Positions 1 to 9,101 are shown, counted from the first letter of the stretch. The stretch: DNA of 64,000 nt from an uncultured Bacilli bacterium (GCA_934085675.1 CAKOHH010000004.1:42408-106407), one strand, 5' to 3'. Notes: a model not told the origin generated them from the letters alone. A program made the numbers and translations.

Positions 1-797
1 ATATACTTTTAGTTATCTTTTTTCTTTTTAATATTTTAATTTATACTCAAATAGCCTTTATTTTCCAAACGTTTGCTGATTCTTTTTTCCTACTTAAATC
101 GCCTATATATTTTATTTCATTTCCCATTCCTTTTTTGGTCTTTCGAGCTTGTAAAAAAGGGTTAACTACGATTGCTAAAGTTGGCGAAATTTTAATGCCT
201 ATTTCTTTCATTTTATTTATTTTTGCAGGTCTTGGTTTAATAAAGTACTTTAAAATAGAATCTTTTTTACCTGTTTTAACAACGAATACTCCTTCTTTAC
301 TTAAAGGTACTTTGTATTATACTTGTTATAGTACAGCCCCTTTTTTACTTTTACTTAATATGGAAGCAAAAAAAAACAAATACGTTTTAAAATATTTGTT
401 TTCATCTTTAACAGTCATTATGATGTCTCTTTTTATCATCGGCGTTTTAGGGCCAAATCTTATTAAAATTTATCGTTATCCTGAATATATGACTTTAAAG
501 AAAATTAAACTGTTTAATTTTATTGAAAAAGTAGAAAATATTATTTCAGTTACGTGGTTGTTTGATTTATTTATGACGTTATCTATTGCTGGCAATAATT
601 TAAAGGAATGCTTACCAAAAAAAGGTTTAAAAATTACTTTCCCTATTTTACTTTTTCTTCTTTATCTTGTTACATTACTTTGTGGCATTTATTATCCCAA
701 AGAATTAGTTTTATATGAGATTTTACCAATACTATTAGGTATATTTGAACTGGTTAGCTTAATACTATTATTCATTTATAGTAAAGAGAAAAACTAA
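1..797 (+). CDS. GerAB-type spore germination permease, 3' part
   Basis: The reading frame is open from the left edge of the window (frame of position 3) to TAA at 795-797, so the 5' end is missing and the TTG at 135 is not a real start. About 264 residues remain, with several hydrophobic membrane helices. The stretch ADSFFLLKSPIYF, followed by a basic KKGL loop and a PISFILFIFA helix, has the spacing of the GerAB (Spore_permease, APC superfamily) family. These inner-membrane subunits of germinant receptors sense nutrients or pass ions. It converges on the tad operon, whose last gene ends at 806. The family call rests on pattern memory; another APC-type transporter is possible. Confidence 0.72.
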   Translation, partial: ILLVIFFLFNILIYTQIAFIFQTFADSFFLLKSPIYFISFPIPFLVFRACKKGLTTIAKVGEILMPISFILFIFAGLGLIKYFKIESFLPVLTTNTPSLLKGTLYYTCYSTAPFLLLLNMEAKKNKYVLKYLFSSLTVIMMSLFIIGVLGPNLIKIYRYPEYMTLKKIKLFNFIEKVENIISVTWLFDLFMTLSIAGNNLKECLPKKGLKITFPILLFLLYLVTLLCGIYYPKELVLYEILPILLGIFELVSLILLFIYSKEKN

Positions 798-805
798 AGT
801 ATTCA

Positions 806-1357
806 TTAAGTCGGTATTTTGTAATGGGAAAAATAATAAAAGCAATCTTTTTGTTCACATGTTGTACCATCTTTTTTGTGCTTATACTCCACCACAAAAT
901 AAAAAATATTATTCTCATCATCATCTAAAGTATTTAAATAACTCATTAAATTCTTGTCGGAACAAATTGTCGTATATTTTCCCTTTGGACAAGTTATTAT
1001 CTCAGAAACTTTAGAAGGAATTAAGTAAATGGCTTCAACATGAAGTTCAGACCACATATTTCCAAAAAATTTCCCTTCCTTTTGATAATCTGGAAAAAGA
1101 TTGGCTTGACTACGATAAATGATTTCATAGTTACTTTTTCCTTCCTTTAAATTATCTACTAAATCACTTAATTTAAAACTTTCTAAGTAACGATATAAAT
1201 AATACGTCTCATAAATTTTGGGAGGATCATCATATCTTAATCTTCTTGTTTCTCTATTATTTGTCGCAACAAATAATGTATATAAAACCATTAAAGAAGT
1301 AATTAAAAAGCCTGTTACAACAATGGTTTCAATAAAGACAAAACCGTTTTTTTTCAT
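806..1357 (-). CDS. Type IV pilin-like protein, last gene of the tad operon
   Basis: A 183-residue protein starting MKKNGFVFIET. The short basic leader, the Gly-Phe cleavage site, Glu at position 5 of the mature protein and the hydrophobic helix (about residues 6-28) are the class III prepilin signal. The remainder is soluble, has several Cys residues (CPKG, CEQKDC) and matches no family I recognise. It lies 11 bp after the preceding pseudopilin gene and closes the minus-strand tad operon. It is probably a minor pilin or tip subunit; that role is inferred from the signal and the position only. Confidence 0.7.
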   Translation of the reverse strand: MKKNGFVFIETIVVTGFLITSLMVLYTLFVATNNRETRRLRYDDPPKIYETYYLYRYLESFKLSDLVDNLKEGKSNYEIIYRSQANLFPDYQKEGKFFGNMWSELHVEAIYLIPSKVSEIITCPKGKYTTICSDKNLMSYLNTLDDDENNIFYFVVEYKHKKDGTTCEQKDCFYYFSHYKIPT

Positions 1358-1368
1358 GACTTACCTCC

Positions 1369-1977
1369 TTATTTTTTAACTAAAAAGAAAAATTCTAAAT
1401 CATCAATGGCATTATCACTAGCCCCGGTTGAAACCGGAATGATAATATGATAATATTTAAAATCAGGTTCAACAGCATAATCTTCATTTTTAGGACATGA
1501 ATTATCAACACAGTTAAAATCAGGTTTGCCATCGCCATTAATATCAACTGGTTCATAAATTTTACTTTCGGCAGAAAAATTAATTTTTATATTAGCAAGA
1601 TCAAACACTTCTTCATCATTATCTTTACTTAAAGAAAAGCTTTCTTTTTCCCCTGCGGCATTTTTATAAGTTATTTTTTTACTTTCAACTTCCAGGTTCA
1701 CTTTGCCGTAAGTACCGTCTCCTGTTTGAAAATTTAAAGTTATTTTATTTGCATCTACATTTACTTGACTAACATCCGTAATGTTATTATTTAAAATATC
1801 TTCTTCGACATCTTTAATAATTGTTGCCCTACTAACTAGAAAATCTTTTGCGTAAGATGTATGTTTAGATTCATATTGAATATCATTTAAAAGACTAAAT
1901 AAAAATAACATGACGACTGAAATAAGGGCAATGCTGATAACAATTTCCAAAAGTGTCATGCCCTTTTTATTTAACAT
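1369..1977 (-). CDS. Prepilin-type N-terminal methylation domain protein (pseudopilin-like)
   Basis: The 202-residue product begins MLNKKGMTLLEIVISIAL, a textbook prepilin peptidase site: cleavage after Gly, Glu at mature position 5, then a 20-residue hydrophobic helix. The C-terminal half contains the Asp-rich sequence DINGDGKPDFNC, resembling a calcium-binding loop of the dockerin/EF type, followed by a second Cys. The gene starts 3 bp after the TadC-like gene ends. This signal belongs to type IV pilins and pseudopilins rather than Flp pilins, so the operon mixes two pilin classes. It likely forms a minor pilin. Confidence 0.72.
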   Translation of the reverse strand: MLNKKGMTLLEIVISIALISVVMLFLFSLLNDIQYESKHTSYAKDFLVSRATIIKDVEEDILNNNITDVSQVNVDANKITLNFQTGDGTYGKVNLEVESKKITYKNAAGEKESFSLSKDNDEEVFDLANIKINFSAESKIYEPVDINGDGKPDFNCVDNSCPKNEDYAVEPDFKYYHIIIPVSTGASDNAIDDLEFFFLVKK

Positions 1978-1980
1978 TAT

Positions 1981-2685
1981 TTAGACACCTCCTAAAAACT
2001 CAATTAAAACAGGTGATAAAATAACGAGTAAGATAATAGGAATGAAAAACAATACGGAAATGATACTTATTTTAGTTGGAAGTTTACCAATACGTCCTTT
2101 GATTTCCAAAATTCTTTTATCTCTTAAAAAATCAAGTTGGTTATTTAAAGATTCTTCAATACTATTACCAAAGACACTAGCTTGAACAATATTTAAAATG
2201 GCATTATTAATCGCATCACTTGGTATTCTTTCTTTCATGCTGGTCATAGCTTCGGGAAAACTTTTACCTAGACGCATTTCACTTAAAGACTTTTGAAATT
2301 CTTTGGATAACTCACTATCAACATTCTTACTTGTAATAGTTAAAGAAGATGTTAAGTTACGACCACTTTCGAGGGTTAAGGCAAGAACTTCGAAAAAGAA
2401 AATAGCTTCTTCTTCTAGTTTTTCTTCTCTTTTTTTTATAGGTAAATCGAGAATAAAATATTCACTTAAAAAATGGAAAAGAACGACTGAGATTGGGGCT
2501 ACAAAAAAGCCATTTTTAAAGAAAATTAAGATAACCACAAATAAAATAAGGCTTAACATTAAACGTGTATTTAATAAATCAATGGGGTCATATTTACAAT
2601 TAATACCTAAAAGTTTCACCTTTTTGGTTATTTTTTTGATGGTACTATCTAAGTATATTTTTTTAACAATACTATTTTTTTTCAT
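1981..2685 (-). CDS. tadC: TadC-like type II secretion F-domain membrane protein
   Basis: At 234 residues it has hydrophobic segments near residues 42-58, 62-75 and 208-230 around a cytoplasmic helical domain with the T2SSF pattern (FFEVLALTLESGRNLTSSL and a second GNSIEESL turn). TadC and TadB are paired inner-membrane platform proteins that couple the TadA ATPase to pilus assembly. Its start overlaps the last base of tadB, consistent with translational coupling. The family usually runs 280-320 residues, so this is a short version. Confidence 0.8.
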   Translation of the reverse strand: MKKNSIVKKIYLDSTIKKITKKVKLLGINCKYDPIDLLNTRLMLSLILFVVILIFFKNGFFVAPISVVLFHFLSEYFILDLPIKKREEKLEEEAIFFFEVLALTLESGRNLTSSLTITSKNVDSELSKEFQKSLSEMRLGKSFPEAMTSMKERIPSDAINNAILNIVQASVFGNSIEESLNNQLDFLRDKRILEIKGRIGKLPTKISIISVLFFIPIILLVILSPVLIEFLGGV

Positions 2686-3689
2686 TACATCTTCACCTCC
2701 ATGACACGTTTGATAATAAAGATATATAAACTATAAAATAAAACGGTGACGAAAAGTAAAATACGTCCTAAAGTAGTTTCAAACATTGGGGTAAAATAAG
2801 TCGGATTTAAAATGTAAATAGCTAAAATAAACAAAAAGGGCATAACACAAAGCGTACGATAAACAAAGATAGAAGCACTCGTTAAACTTTGCATTTCTTG
2901 TTTAAGTTTCTTTTTACTAAAGAAAGATTTTTCAATTGTTCCAAAGACTTTGACAATATTACCACCGGTTTTATTTAAAAGTGTTAAAGAACTAGCAATA
3001 TATTTGGCGTCATCTAATTTGACACGATTATAAAAACGGTCAAAGACTACTTCAATAGATAAGCCATAAGTCATATCCATATATATCTTTTTAAATTCAT
3101 CACTAATAGGGCCTTCTAACTCATCTCTTACAATTACGACAGCCTGCATTATATTGCGTCCTGATTTAAAACTGTTATTCATAATAATGATTGCTTTTAA
3201 TAAATCTTCTTCTATTTTCTTTCTTTTCTTTTGAAAACCAATGTAAAGGAAAACGTCAGGAATATAAAAGCCTAAGATAAATACTAAAAACATAAAAGGT
3301 AATGATAACGAAGTAAGTTGAAACATAGATGAAACAAAACTTAAAATAACGAGTAAGATTCCGGTAAAAAACTTCACCGTCATATAATCCATAGAAGAGA
3401 CTTTATCTTTATTTTCATATTTAATAAATTTGTCATAACGAAGGCTATGTTTTTTTAAAACCTCCGAATGACTTAAAAGATTGGTTACTTTTTTCATTAC
3501 TTTATAAAGAAAATTCATAATATAATCAAAAATACTTTTTTCTTCATCGACAACACTTTTTAAGGTAAAAGCATCAAATCTTTTTTGGAGTTTAATAGCT
3601 CTTTTTTGGTGTAATAAATAAATGATGAGTAAAAGTAAAATAATAATCATAATTCCTTGGGTAATAACAATTTGTAATGAGTACTCCAT
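2685..3689 (-). CDS. tadB: TadB-like type II secretion F-domain membrane protein
   Basis: The 334-residue protein has an N-terminal membrane helix (residues 5-25), a pair of helices near 105-150, a cytoplasmic F domain (AIIIMNNSFKSGRNIMQAV, then LLNKTGGNIVKVF) and two C-terminal helices. This is the usual layout of TadB, the larger partner of TadC in the membrane platform of Tad pilus machines. It lies 15 bp after the tadA ATPase gene and touches tadC. I am confident of the family and infer the TadB rather than TadC label from order and size. Confidence 0.82.
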   Translation of the reverse strand: MEYSLQIVITQGIMIIILLLLIIYLLHQKRAIKLQKRFDAFTLKSVVDEEKSIFDYIMNFLYKVMKKVTNLLSHSEVLKKHSLRYDKFIKYENKDKVSSMDYMTVKFFTGILLVILSFVSSMFQLTSLSLPFMFLVFILGFYIPDVFLYIGFQKKRKKIEEDLLKAIIIMNNSFKSGRNIMQAVVIVRDELEGPISDEFKKIYMDMTYGLSIEVVFDRFYNRVKLDDAKYIASSLTLLNKTGGNIVKVFGTIEKSFFSKKKLKQEMQSLTSASIFVYRTLCVMPFLFILAIYILNPTYFTPMFETTLGRILLFVTVLFYSLYIFIIKRVMEVKM

Positions 3690-3704
3690 AACATACCTCC
3701 TTTC

Positions 3705-5039
3705 CTATTTTATATGAAACATTTCATCAATTTCGGTAATACCTCTTGAAGCAATTTTTTTATAAACTTTTGGCACTTCTTTATCATAAAGAATATATTC
3801 GCCATCTACTTCCCCATTGTCAGTTAAGCCTTTTTGATGGAAAGCAAAGATTTCTTTTAAGTTAATATCGCCATCATGAAAACTTTCTAGTTCACATATA
3901 GACGTTACTTTTCTTTTACCATCGTTCATTCTTTCAATATTAACAACAAGGTCTATGGCACTGACAATATACTCTCTGATAGCTTTAATAGGAATATCAA
4001 GTCCACTCATTAAAACCATGGTTTCTAAACGGTTTAAAGCATCTTTAGCCCCATTTGCGTGAAGCGTTGTTAAAGAACCTTCATGTCCTGTATTCATGGC
4101 TTGAAGCATATCAAAAGCTTCTTTACCACGAACTTCCCCAACAATGATACGATCAGGTCGCATACGAAGAGCATTGATAACTAAGTCACGAATGGTAATT
4201 TCCCCTTCATTATCATAGTTAGTCACTCTTGTTTCCAAAGAAATAACGTGTTCTTTTTCCAGTTTTAACTCGGCGGCATCTTCAATAGTAATAATACGTT
4301 CATTATCTGGAATAAAACTACTTAAAATATTTAAAAGAGTTGTTTTACCTGAACCCGTTCCACCACAAATAATGATATTACATTTTCCTTTGACGGCAGC
4401 TTCTAAAAATGTGGCCATATAAGGTGTCATAGAACCGATTCTTATCATGTCATCGGCACTTGTCATTTCTTTTTTAAATTTACGAATGGTAATAACAGGT
4501 CCTTTCGTAGATAAAGGCGGAATAACAGCATTAATACGAGAACCATCTTTAAGTCTTGAGTCAACCATTGGGTTTGTCGCATCAATGGTTCTACCCATAG
4601 GTCCTATCATTCTTTCAATGGTTCTTATAATATGTTCATCATTAATAAATGAGACACTTTCATCTTTAATAAGTTGCCCATCAATTTCAATATAAATTTC
4701 TTTAGGGCTATTGACCATTATCTCAGTAATATTTTTATCTTCTAAAAGTTCCGTTAAAGGACCATAGCCATTAATTTCATTATCAATTAAATTATATAAA
4801 TGACTTCTTTCTAAGTTTGTTAAATCGTATCCTTCAATAGATTTATCAATTTCATCATTAATAAATTGTTGTAAAAGCTTATCTTCCGGTATTTCTTGAT
4901 CAATTAAATTTTCAACAATTTTAACTCTTAATTCATCTAATAATTTTTTATCAGGAAAGACTTCATAATCACTGACATCATTAAACTTTGGTTTTTTTCT
5001 TTCAATATTAAAAGCTTCAATTAAACTAGTTTTGCTCAT
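3705..5039 (-). CDS. tadA: TadA/CpaF-type pilus assembly ATPase
   Basis: This 444-residue secretion ATPase of the VirB11/CpaF branch powers Flp/Tad pilus assembly at the cytoplasmic face of the membrane. Visible motifs are Walker [10 protein letters not shown], the Asp box region [11 protein letters not shown], Walker [10 protein letters not shown] and the His box [13 protein letters not shown]. The N-terminal domain (about residues 1-130) has the CpaF pattern [25 protein letters not shown]. The gene start overlaps the preceding cpaE-like gene by 14 bp. Length is normal for CpaF and no key residue is missing. Confidence 0.93.
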   Translation of the reverse strand: MSKTSLIEAFNIERKKPKFNDVSDYEVFPDKKLLDELRVKIVENLIDQEIPEDKLLQQFINDEIDKSIEGYDLTNLERSHLYNLIDNEINGYGPLTELLEDKNITEIMVNSPKEIYIEIDGQLIKDESVSFINDEHIIRTIERMIGPMGRTIDATNPMVDSRLKDGSRINAVIPPLSTKGPVITIRKFKKEMTSADDMIRIGSMTPYMATFLEAAVKGKCNIIICGGTGSGKTTLLNILSSFIPDNERIITIEDAAELKLEKEHVISLETRVTNYDNEGEITIRDLVINALRMRPDRIIVGEVRGKEAFDMLQAMNTGHEGSLTTLHANGAKDALNRLETMVLMSGLDIPIKAIREYIVSAIDLVVNIERMNDGKRKVTSICELESFHDGDINLKEIFAFHQKGLTDNGEVDGEYILYDKEVPKVYKKIASRGITEIDEMFHIK

Positions 5040-5808
5040 TATTATCCCCTCCTAAAAAACTGACTGCCAAATTCATCATAGTCGTATAATCCTTATTAAA
5101 AATATTAGGTGCTTTTGGCTGTAGCATTGGAATTTCTCCATTCATAACATAGGAATCCATATTTTTTAAAAAGAACTCGGAGGAAATTTCATAGTCAATA
5201 TTATTTTTAATAATGGTTTTCATATCATAAAGAGTAAAATATTTTTTAAAAGGGTCACGGCTATTATTTAGTAAAATTTTGTAATTGGTTTTATCTAAGT
5301 CTTTAAAAATAGAAAGTAGACTCTTCATATTTTTTAAATCCATGGGATCATTTTCTATGACAAATAAAATATTATCAGCGGCATCTAAAACAACTAAATT
5401 TAATTCATTCAAATTATGATTAGTATCAATTAAAACCATGTCATAATGGAACATTGCTTTATCTAAAAGAATTTCAATATATTTAGAATCTATCTTAGAA
5501 GCTTGTCTTGGATCTTTAGGACTTGGCATAATATCAATATTTTCATTATATTTCACAACATAGTCATTAAAATCTTTAAAACGGTTATTGTTGTAATCAT
5601 CTACGAAATTATAAATGGTTTTATCAAAGACTTTATTAGTAGCAAGAGCAATACCACCACTAGATAAATCCAAATCAACAATTAAAACATGTTTATTTAT
5701 TTGTGAATAAATCGCGGCAAGATTGAGTGTTAAAATAGTTTTTCCAACACCACCTTTACCTGAAAACAAACATAAACTTTTTCCTATTTTCTTTTTCATA
5801 TTCCCCAT
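5026..5808 (-). CDS. CpaE/TadZ-like ParA/MinD-family ATPase
   Basis: A 260-residue deviant-Walker ATPase: LFSGKGGVGKTILTLN gives the KGGxGKT P-loop at residues 13-21, followed by the DLDLSSGGIA switch and the VLIDTNHN Walker B region. In tad operons this position is occupied by CpaE/TadZ, which locates the pilus machine in the cell. The protein lacks the N-terminal receiver-like domain of proteobacterial CpaE. It overlaps tadA by 14 bp and starts 1 bp after the TadG-like gene. A general MinD-like role is the alternative. Confidence 0.82.
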   Translation of the reverse strand: MGNMKKKIGKSLCLFSGKGGVGKTILTLNLAAIYSQINKHVLIVDLDLSSGGIALATNKVFDKTIYNFVDDYNNNRFKDFNDYVVKYNENIDIMPSPKDPRQASKIDSKYIEILLDKAMFHYDMVLIDTNHNLNELNLVVLDAADNILFVIENDPMDLKNMKSLLSIFKDLDKTNYKILLNNSRDPFKKYFTLYDMKTIIKNNIDYEISSEFFLKNMDSYVMNGEIPMLQPKAPNIFNKDYTTMMNLAVSFLGGDNNEQN

Positions 5809-5809
5809 C

Positions 5810-6178
5810 CTATTCTTCTGTAATTTTAATTTTTCCGTTCTCTTTAATTCCTTTACGTTTTACTTTCACATCATACTTTTGTAATCCGACAATTTTGCCA
5901 AATAAAGAACTCATTTCGTATTCTACATTAACACCTACTTCATTATCGGTTCTTTTAATAACAAGTTTATCTGTGGAAATATCGTTTTCTTCTAATGTTT
6001 TAGATATGACTGTAACATCATCTTTATTAAAATATTCTTTGATAGCTACATCTACTATGTTTTTAGTCTTTAAAACTTTATTTTCTAGCATTCCAACATC
6101 CACAACAAGAGCCATCATGGTAATGATAATTGGCACCAAAATAACAAAGATAATAAGTGTTTGACCTTTATTATTCAT
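5810..6178 (-). CDS. TadG-like small pilus-associated membrane protein
   Basis: The 122-residue product begins MNNKGQTLIIFVILVPIII, with a Gly-Gln junction before a single hydrophobic helix (residues 9-28), then a soluble domain rich in beta-strand-like segments. This is the TadE/TadG arrangement. The acidic residue expected at mature position 5 is Ile here, so prepilin peptidase methylation or assembly may differ. It overlaps the preceding tadE-like gene by 8 bp. The TadG label rests on order and N-terminus. Confidence 0.6.
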   Translation of the reverse strand: MNNKGQTLIIFVILVPIIITMMALVVDVGMLENKVLKTKNIVDVAIKEYFNKDDVTVISKTLEENDISTDKLVIKRTDNEVGVNVEYEMSSLFGKIVGLQKYDVKVKRKGIKENGKIKITEE

Positions 6179-6521
6179 AGCTTATTACCTCACTTACGGT
6201 GACATCATAAGGATTTTTGAAGATTAATGATAGACCTGGTGTAACGATGTTGACTTCTTTTTTTAAAGTGAAAGTAACATTTTTATTTTCTTCGTTTTTG
6301 ATTTCTAGTTTAATAGTATTATCATCTCCTGATAATGTCGTTAAAATTTCATCATAACTTTTTTGATTTCGATATAGGTCTAATACATTAGACATTTTAT
6401 TTTCTAAACGATTTTGAATAAATATAATTTTGCCGACATCAATAATAGCTAATAACATAAAAATAAAAATTGGTAAAATAATGACAAACTCAACAAGGGC
6501 TTGACCTTTTTTATTTCTCAT
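6171..6521 (-). CDS. tadE: TadE-like pseudopilin
   Basis: The 116-residue product starts MRNKKGQALVEFVIILPIF, matching the TadE signature (basic leader, Gly-Gln cleavage site, Glu at +5, then an ILPIF helix). The rest, about 85 residues, would lie outside the membrane. TadE-type pseudopilins are processed by the prepilin peptidase and assist fibre assembly. The start codon overlaps the stop of the upstream pilin gene (ATGA). Confidence 0.78.
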   Translation of the reverse strand: MRNKKGQALVEFVIILPIFIFMLLAIIDVGKIIFIQNRLENKMSNVLDLYRNQKSYDEILTTLSGDDNTIKLEIKNEENKNVTFTLKKEVNIVTPGLSLIFKNPYDVTVSEVISYE

Positions 6522-6748
6522 TTTTGGCCTTCTTTTTCTTGTTTGATTTTATATTCTTCTTCGGTTAAACATTCAGCGCTACCAGGTTTTTCCCCTTCAA
6601 CATAAACATTGCCAACTAATTCACACGATGTTTTAACAATCGTATCTTTTAAATACCCACCAAAATAAGAAACAATACTTACTGTAATCACACTAATAAT
6701 GGCCACGATTAAAACATACTCCACAAGAGCTTGTCCTTTAGAATCCAT
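6518..6748 (-). CDS. Flp-type pilin, first gene of the tad operon
   Basis: A 76-residue protein starting MDSKGQALVEYVLIVAIIS. The Gly followed by QALVEY is the Flp prepilin signature (Glu-Tyr at mature positions 5-6), and the short size and first position in the operon fit the major fibre subunit. The C-terminal part carries two Cys residues (SCELVG and AECLTEEEY) that could form a disulfide outside the cell. A consensus promoter lies 30 bp upstream and a GAGGGAG ribosome site precedes the ATG. Confidence 0.78.
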   Translation of the reverse strand: MDSKGQALVEYVLIVAIISVITVSIVSYFGGYLKDTIVKTSCELVGNVYVEGEKPGSAECLTEEEYKIKQEKEGQK

Positions 6749-6774
6749 ACTATCACTCCCTCTAGTATAGAATT

Positions 6775-6803
6775 ATTATATCAAATATTTTTTTTAATAA
6801 CAA
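6775..6803 (-). promoter_or_regulatory. Predicted sigma-A promoter of the tad operon
   Basis: Reading the minus strand, TTGTTA (6803-6798) and TATAAT (6780-6775) are separated by exactly 17 bp. The start site would fall near 6768, about 20 bp before the pilin ATG at 6748. No other promoter of comparable quality is apparent in the tightly packed operon. Confidence 0.7.
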
Positions 6804-6842
6804 TAACGGATAAAGTTGATTTTTTAACAAAAATTATGCCAA

Positions 6843-6872
6843 ATAAAAAAAGAAGATTAACTTATCTTCCTA
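6843..6872 (-). terminator. Rho-independent terminator after uvrC
   Basis: On the minus strand a stem of AGGAAGAT / ATCTTCTT with a 6-base loop (TAACTT on the plus strand, 6858-6863) is followed directly by a run of T (A-run 6841-6850 on the plus strand). It sits just after the uvrC stop at 6875 and separates uvrC from the tad promoter. Confidence 0.65.
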
Positions 6873-6874
6873 TT

Positions 6875-8653
6875 TCATTTTTCTTTACGACTTTGTAAAT
6901 AATTTTGTAAGGTTTTAGCCACCTTTTCAGGCACATATTTTTGTAAATCTTCTAAGGATGCTTCTTCCATGGCCTTTACACTACCAAAGGCTTTAATAAG
7001 TTCTTTTTTTCTTTTTTCACCTATACCTTCAATATTATCTAAGACACTGGCAATAGAGCCTTTACTTCTTATGGTGCGATGATAATTAATTGTAAAACGA
7101 TGGACTTCATCTTGCATTCTTGTTAAATAATGAAAAACTGGACTTTCTTTAGGAATATCAATAATTTCTAAGGTATCACCATCTACTAAATCATTTGTTC
7201 TATGTTTATCATTTTTCTTTAAACCACATACTTTAATGGACAGATTTAGACTATCTAAAACTTCTTTACAAGCATGAATCTGACCAATACCACCATCGAC
7301 AATGATAAGATTTGGTAATTCTGTTTTTTCTACTAAAGCCCTTTGATAACGACGGTAGATAACTTCGCGCATCATATCATAATCATCATTTTTATCATAC
7401 ATAATTTTATATTTACGATATTCATTTTTAGATGGAAGACCATTTTTAAAAACGACCATACAAGAAACTGACCAATCGCCAAACAAATTAGAGTTATCAA
7501 ATAAATCAATCCGGTCTAAAAGAGGAAGATGTAATATTTCTTTTAAAGTTTCATTAGCCCCTTCTGTTTGATCTTCTTTTTTCTTTAAAATTTCAAATTC
7601 TTGTTCAAAGTTTATTTTGGCATTTTCTAATGCCATATTAACTAAATCTTTTTTCTGTCCTTTTAAAGGAACGACAATTTTATTTTCAAAATAAGTTTTT
7701 AAAATATCTGTTTCTGTCTCACTTTGAACTAATATTTCTTTGGGTATTTCATGACGAGCATAGAAAAGTTCTAAATATTGTTCCATATCACTTTGAAAGT
7801 CTTCAACAACAGGAAAAATATCAGTATGTCCCCCCACTATTTTGCCATTTCTTAAAAAGAGAATTTGCACCGAAATATAACCATTTTGAAAGTATGTTCC
7901 AACAACATCACGGTTTGTTAAATCTTGTAAAGTTATTTTTTGCTTATCCAAAACAATATTAATATAATCTAATTCTTTTTTGAGTTCTAACGCTAATTCA
8001 AAATTTAAAGCTTCACTATATTTAGCAATTTTTTCTTCTATTTTATCTTTTAGGATTTTATCATTACCTGATAGAAAGCTTAATATTTCTTCACTCATTT
8101 TTTGCTGTGTTTCTATGCTCACTTTTTTCTCACAGTAGCCAAGACACTCACCAATGTGATAATAAAGGCAGACTTTTTTAGGATTACCATCACATTTTTT
8201 TAAAGGATATAAGCGGTTTAAAAGATTTACTATTTTTCTTGCGGCATAAGCATTTGGGTAAGGGCCAAATAATTTTTTATGGTCCTTTTTTCTAATTTGC
8301 AAATATCTAGATACTTTTAACTTAGGATAAGGATGTTCAATGTATTCGATATAAGGATAACTTTTATCATCTTTAAGTAAGATATTATATTTAGGATTAT
8401 ATTGTTTAATCAAATTAATTTCCAAAAGAAAGGCTTCCATTTCACTAGAAGTGACAATATAAGATAAATCGGTGATTTCAGAAACTAATCTTGCTGTTTT
8501 TCCTGTTTGAGTGCGATTAAAATAAGAGTTGACCCGGCGATGAAGATTTTTAGCCTTACCCACATAAATAATCACACCGTCTTTATTTTTCATTTGATAA
8601 CTTCCTGGTAAATTAGGAATATTGGCTAACTTTTCTTTTAACATAACACTCAC
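6875..8653 (-). CDS. uvrC: Excinuclease ABC subunit C
   Basis: UvrC makes both incisions around lesions in nucleotide excision repair, working with UvrA and UvrB. The 592-residue protein has the GIY-YIG nuclease domain at the N-terminus (NLPGSYQMKNKDGVIIYVGKA), a four-Cys cluster (CDGNPKKVC ... CLGYC) of the kind known to hold an iron-sulfur cluster in UvrC, a UvrB-interaction region near residues 200-235, the RNase H-like C-terminal nuclease (DRIDLFDNSN; IIVDGGIGQ) and a helix-hairpin-helix (IEGIGEKRKKEL). Full length. The promoter seems to lie within the 5' region of the divergent yigZ (TGGTACAAT on the minus strand near 8695-8687). Confidence 0.96.
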   Translation of the reverse strand: MSVMLKEKLANIPNLPGSYQMKNKDGVIIYVGKAKNLHRRVNSYFNRTQTGKTARLVSEITDLSYIVTSSEMEAFLLEINLIKQYNPKYNILLKDDKSYPYIEYIEHPYPKLKVSRYLQIRKKDHKKLFGPYPNAYAARKIVNLLNRLYPLKKCDGNPKKVCLYYHIGECLGYCEKKVSIETQQKMSEEILSFLSGNDKILKDKIEEKIAKYSEALNFELALELKKELDYINIVLDKQKITLQDLTNRDVVGTYFQNGYISVQILFLRNGKIVGGHTDIFPVVEDFQSDMEQYLELFYARHEIPKEILVQSETETDILKTYFENKIVVPLKGQKKDLVNMALENAKINFEQEFEILKKKEDQTEGANETLKEILHLPLLDRIDLFDNSNLFGDWSVSCMVVFKNGLPSKNEYRKYKIMYDKNDDYDMMREVIYRRYQRALVEKTELPNLIIVDGGIGQIHACKEVLDSLNLSIKVCGLKKNDKHRTNDLVDGDTLEIIDIPKESPVFHYLTRMQDEVHRFTINYHRTIRSKGSIASVLDNIEGIGEKRKKELIKAFGSVKAMEEASLEDLQKYVPEKVAKTLQNYLQSRKEK

Positions 8654-8715
8654 CTTCTTTATTTAGTATTTCCTTTTTACTTTTTTTATTGTACCATATT
8701 TTCAAGGTGATGATG

Positions 8716-9072
8716 ATGAAACTTTTAAATACTTATGAATATGAAATTAAAAAATCTAAATTTATATCTTATTTATACGAACTTGATGATAAAGAAGAAG
8801 TTAAAGAAATTTGGAATAATTTAAAAAAAGAACATAAAAAGGCTCGTCATATTCCATACGCATACATTTTTTATAATACGGCTGGGAAAAGCGATGACAA
8901 AGAACCATCTGGAACGAGTGCGGCACCAATTTATCAAAATTTGGGAAGAAGTAGCCTTAATCACCATGTTATTTTTGTTGTCCGCTATTTTGGTGGGATT
9001 AAACTAGGCGCCGGTGGTCTTATTCGCGCCTATAATGAAGCCGCGGCTAAAGTTTTAGAAAAAACAGGTTAA
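8716..9072 (+). CDS. YigZ/IMPACT-family protein, short form
   Basis: The product is about 118 residues and contains the IMPACT (UPF0029) core: KKSKFISYLYELDD, RHIPYAYIF, SDDKEPSGTSAAPI and VVRYFGGIKLGAGGLIRAY. This family is conserved but of unclear biochemical role (linked to translation control in eukaryotes). The usual bacterial YigZ is about 200 residues with a C-terminal DUF1949 domain; here the frame stops at TAA 9070-9072 and I see no remnant downstream. Three in-frame ATGs (8710, 8713, 8716) follow the AAGGTG ribosome site at 8704-8709; spacing favours the third. Confidence 0.85.
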   Translation: MKLLNTYEYEIKKSKFISYLYELDDKEEVKEIWNNLKKEHKKARHIPYAYIFYNTAGKSDDKEPSGTSAAPIYQNLGRSSLNHHVIFVVRYFGGIKLGAGGLIRAYNEAAAKVLEKTG

Positions 9073-9101
9073 TTTTATAAGAAAAGTATTGGTTTTACCA
9101 A

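Noticed and set aside
2303..2704. A 133-codon plus-strand frame
   Set aside because: Antisense to tadC, which has clear family motifs and coupling with its neighbours.
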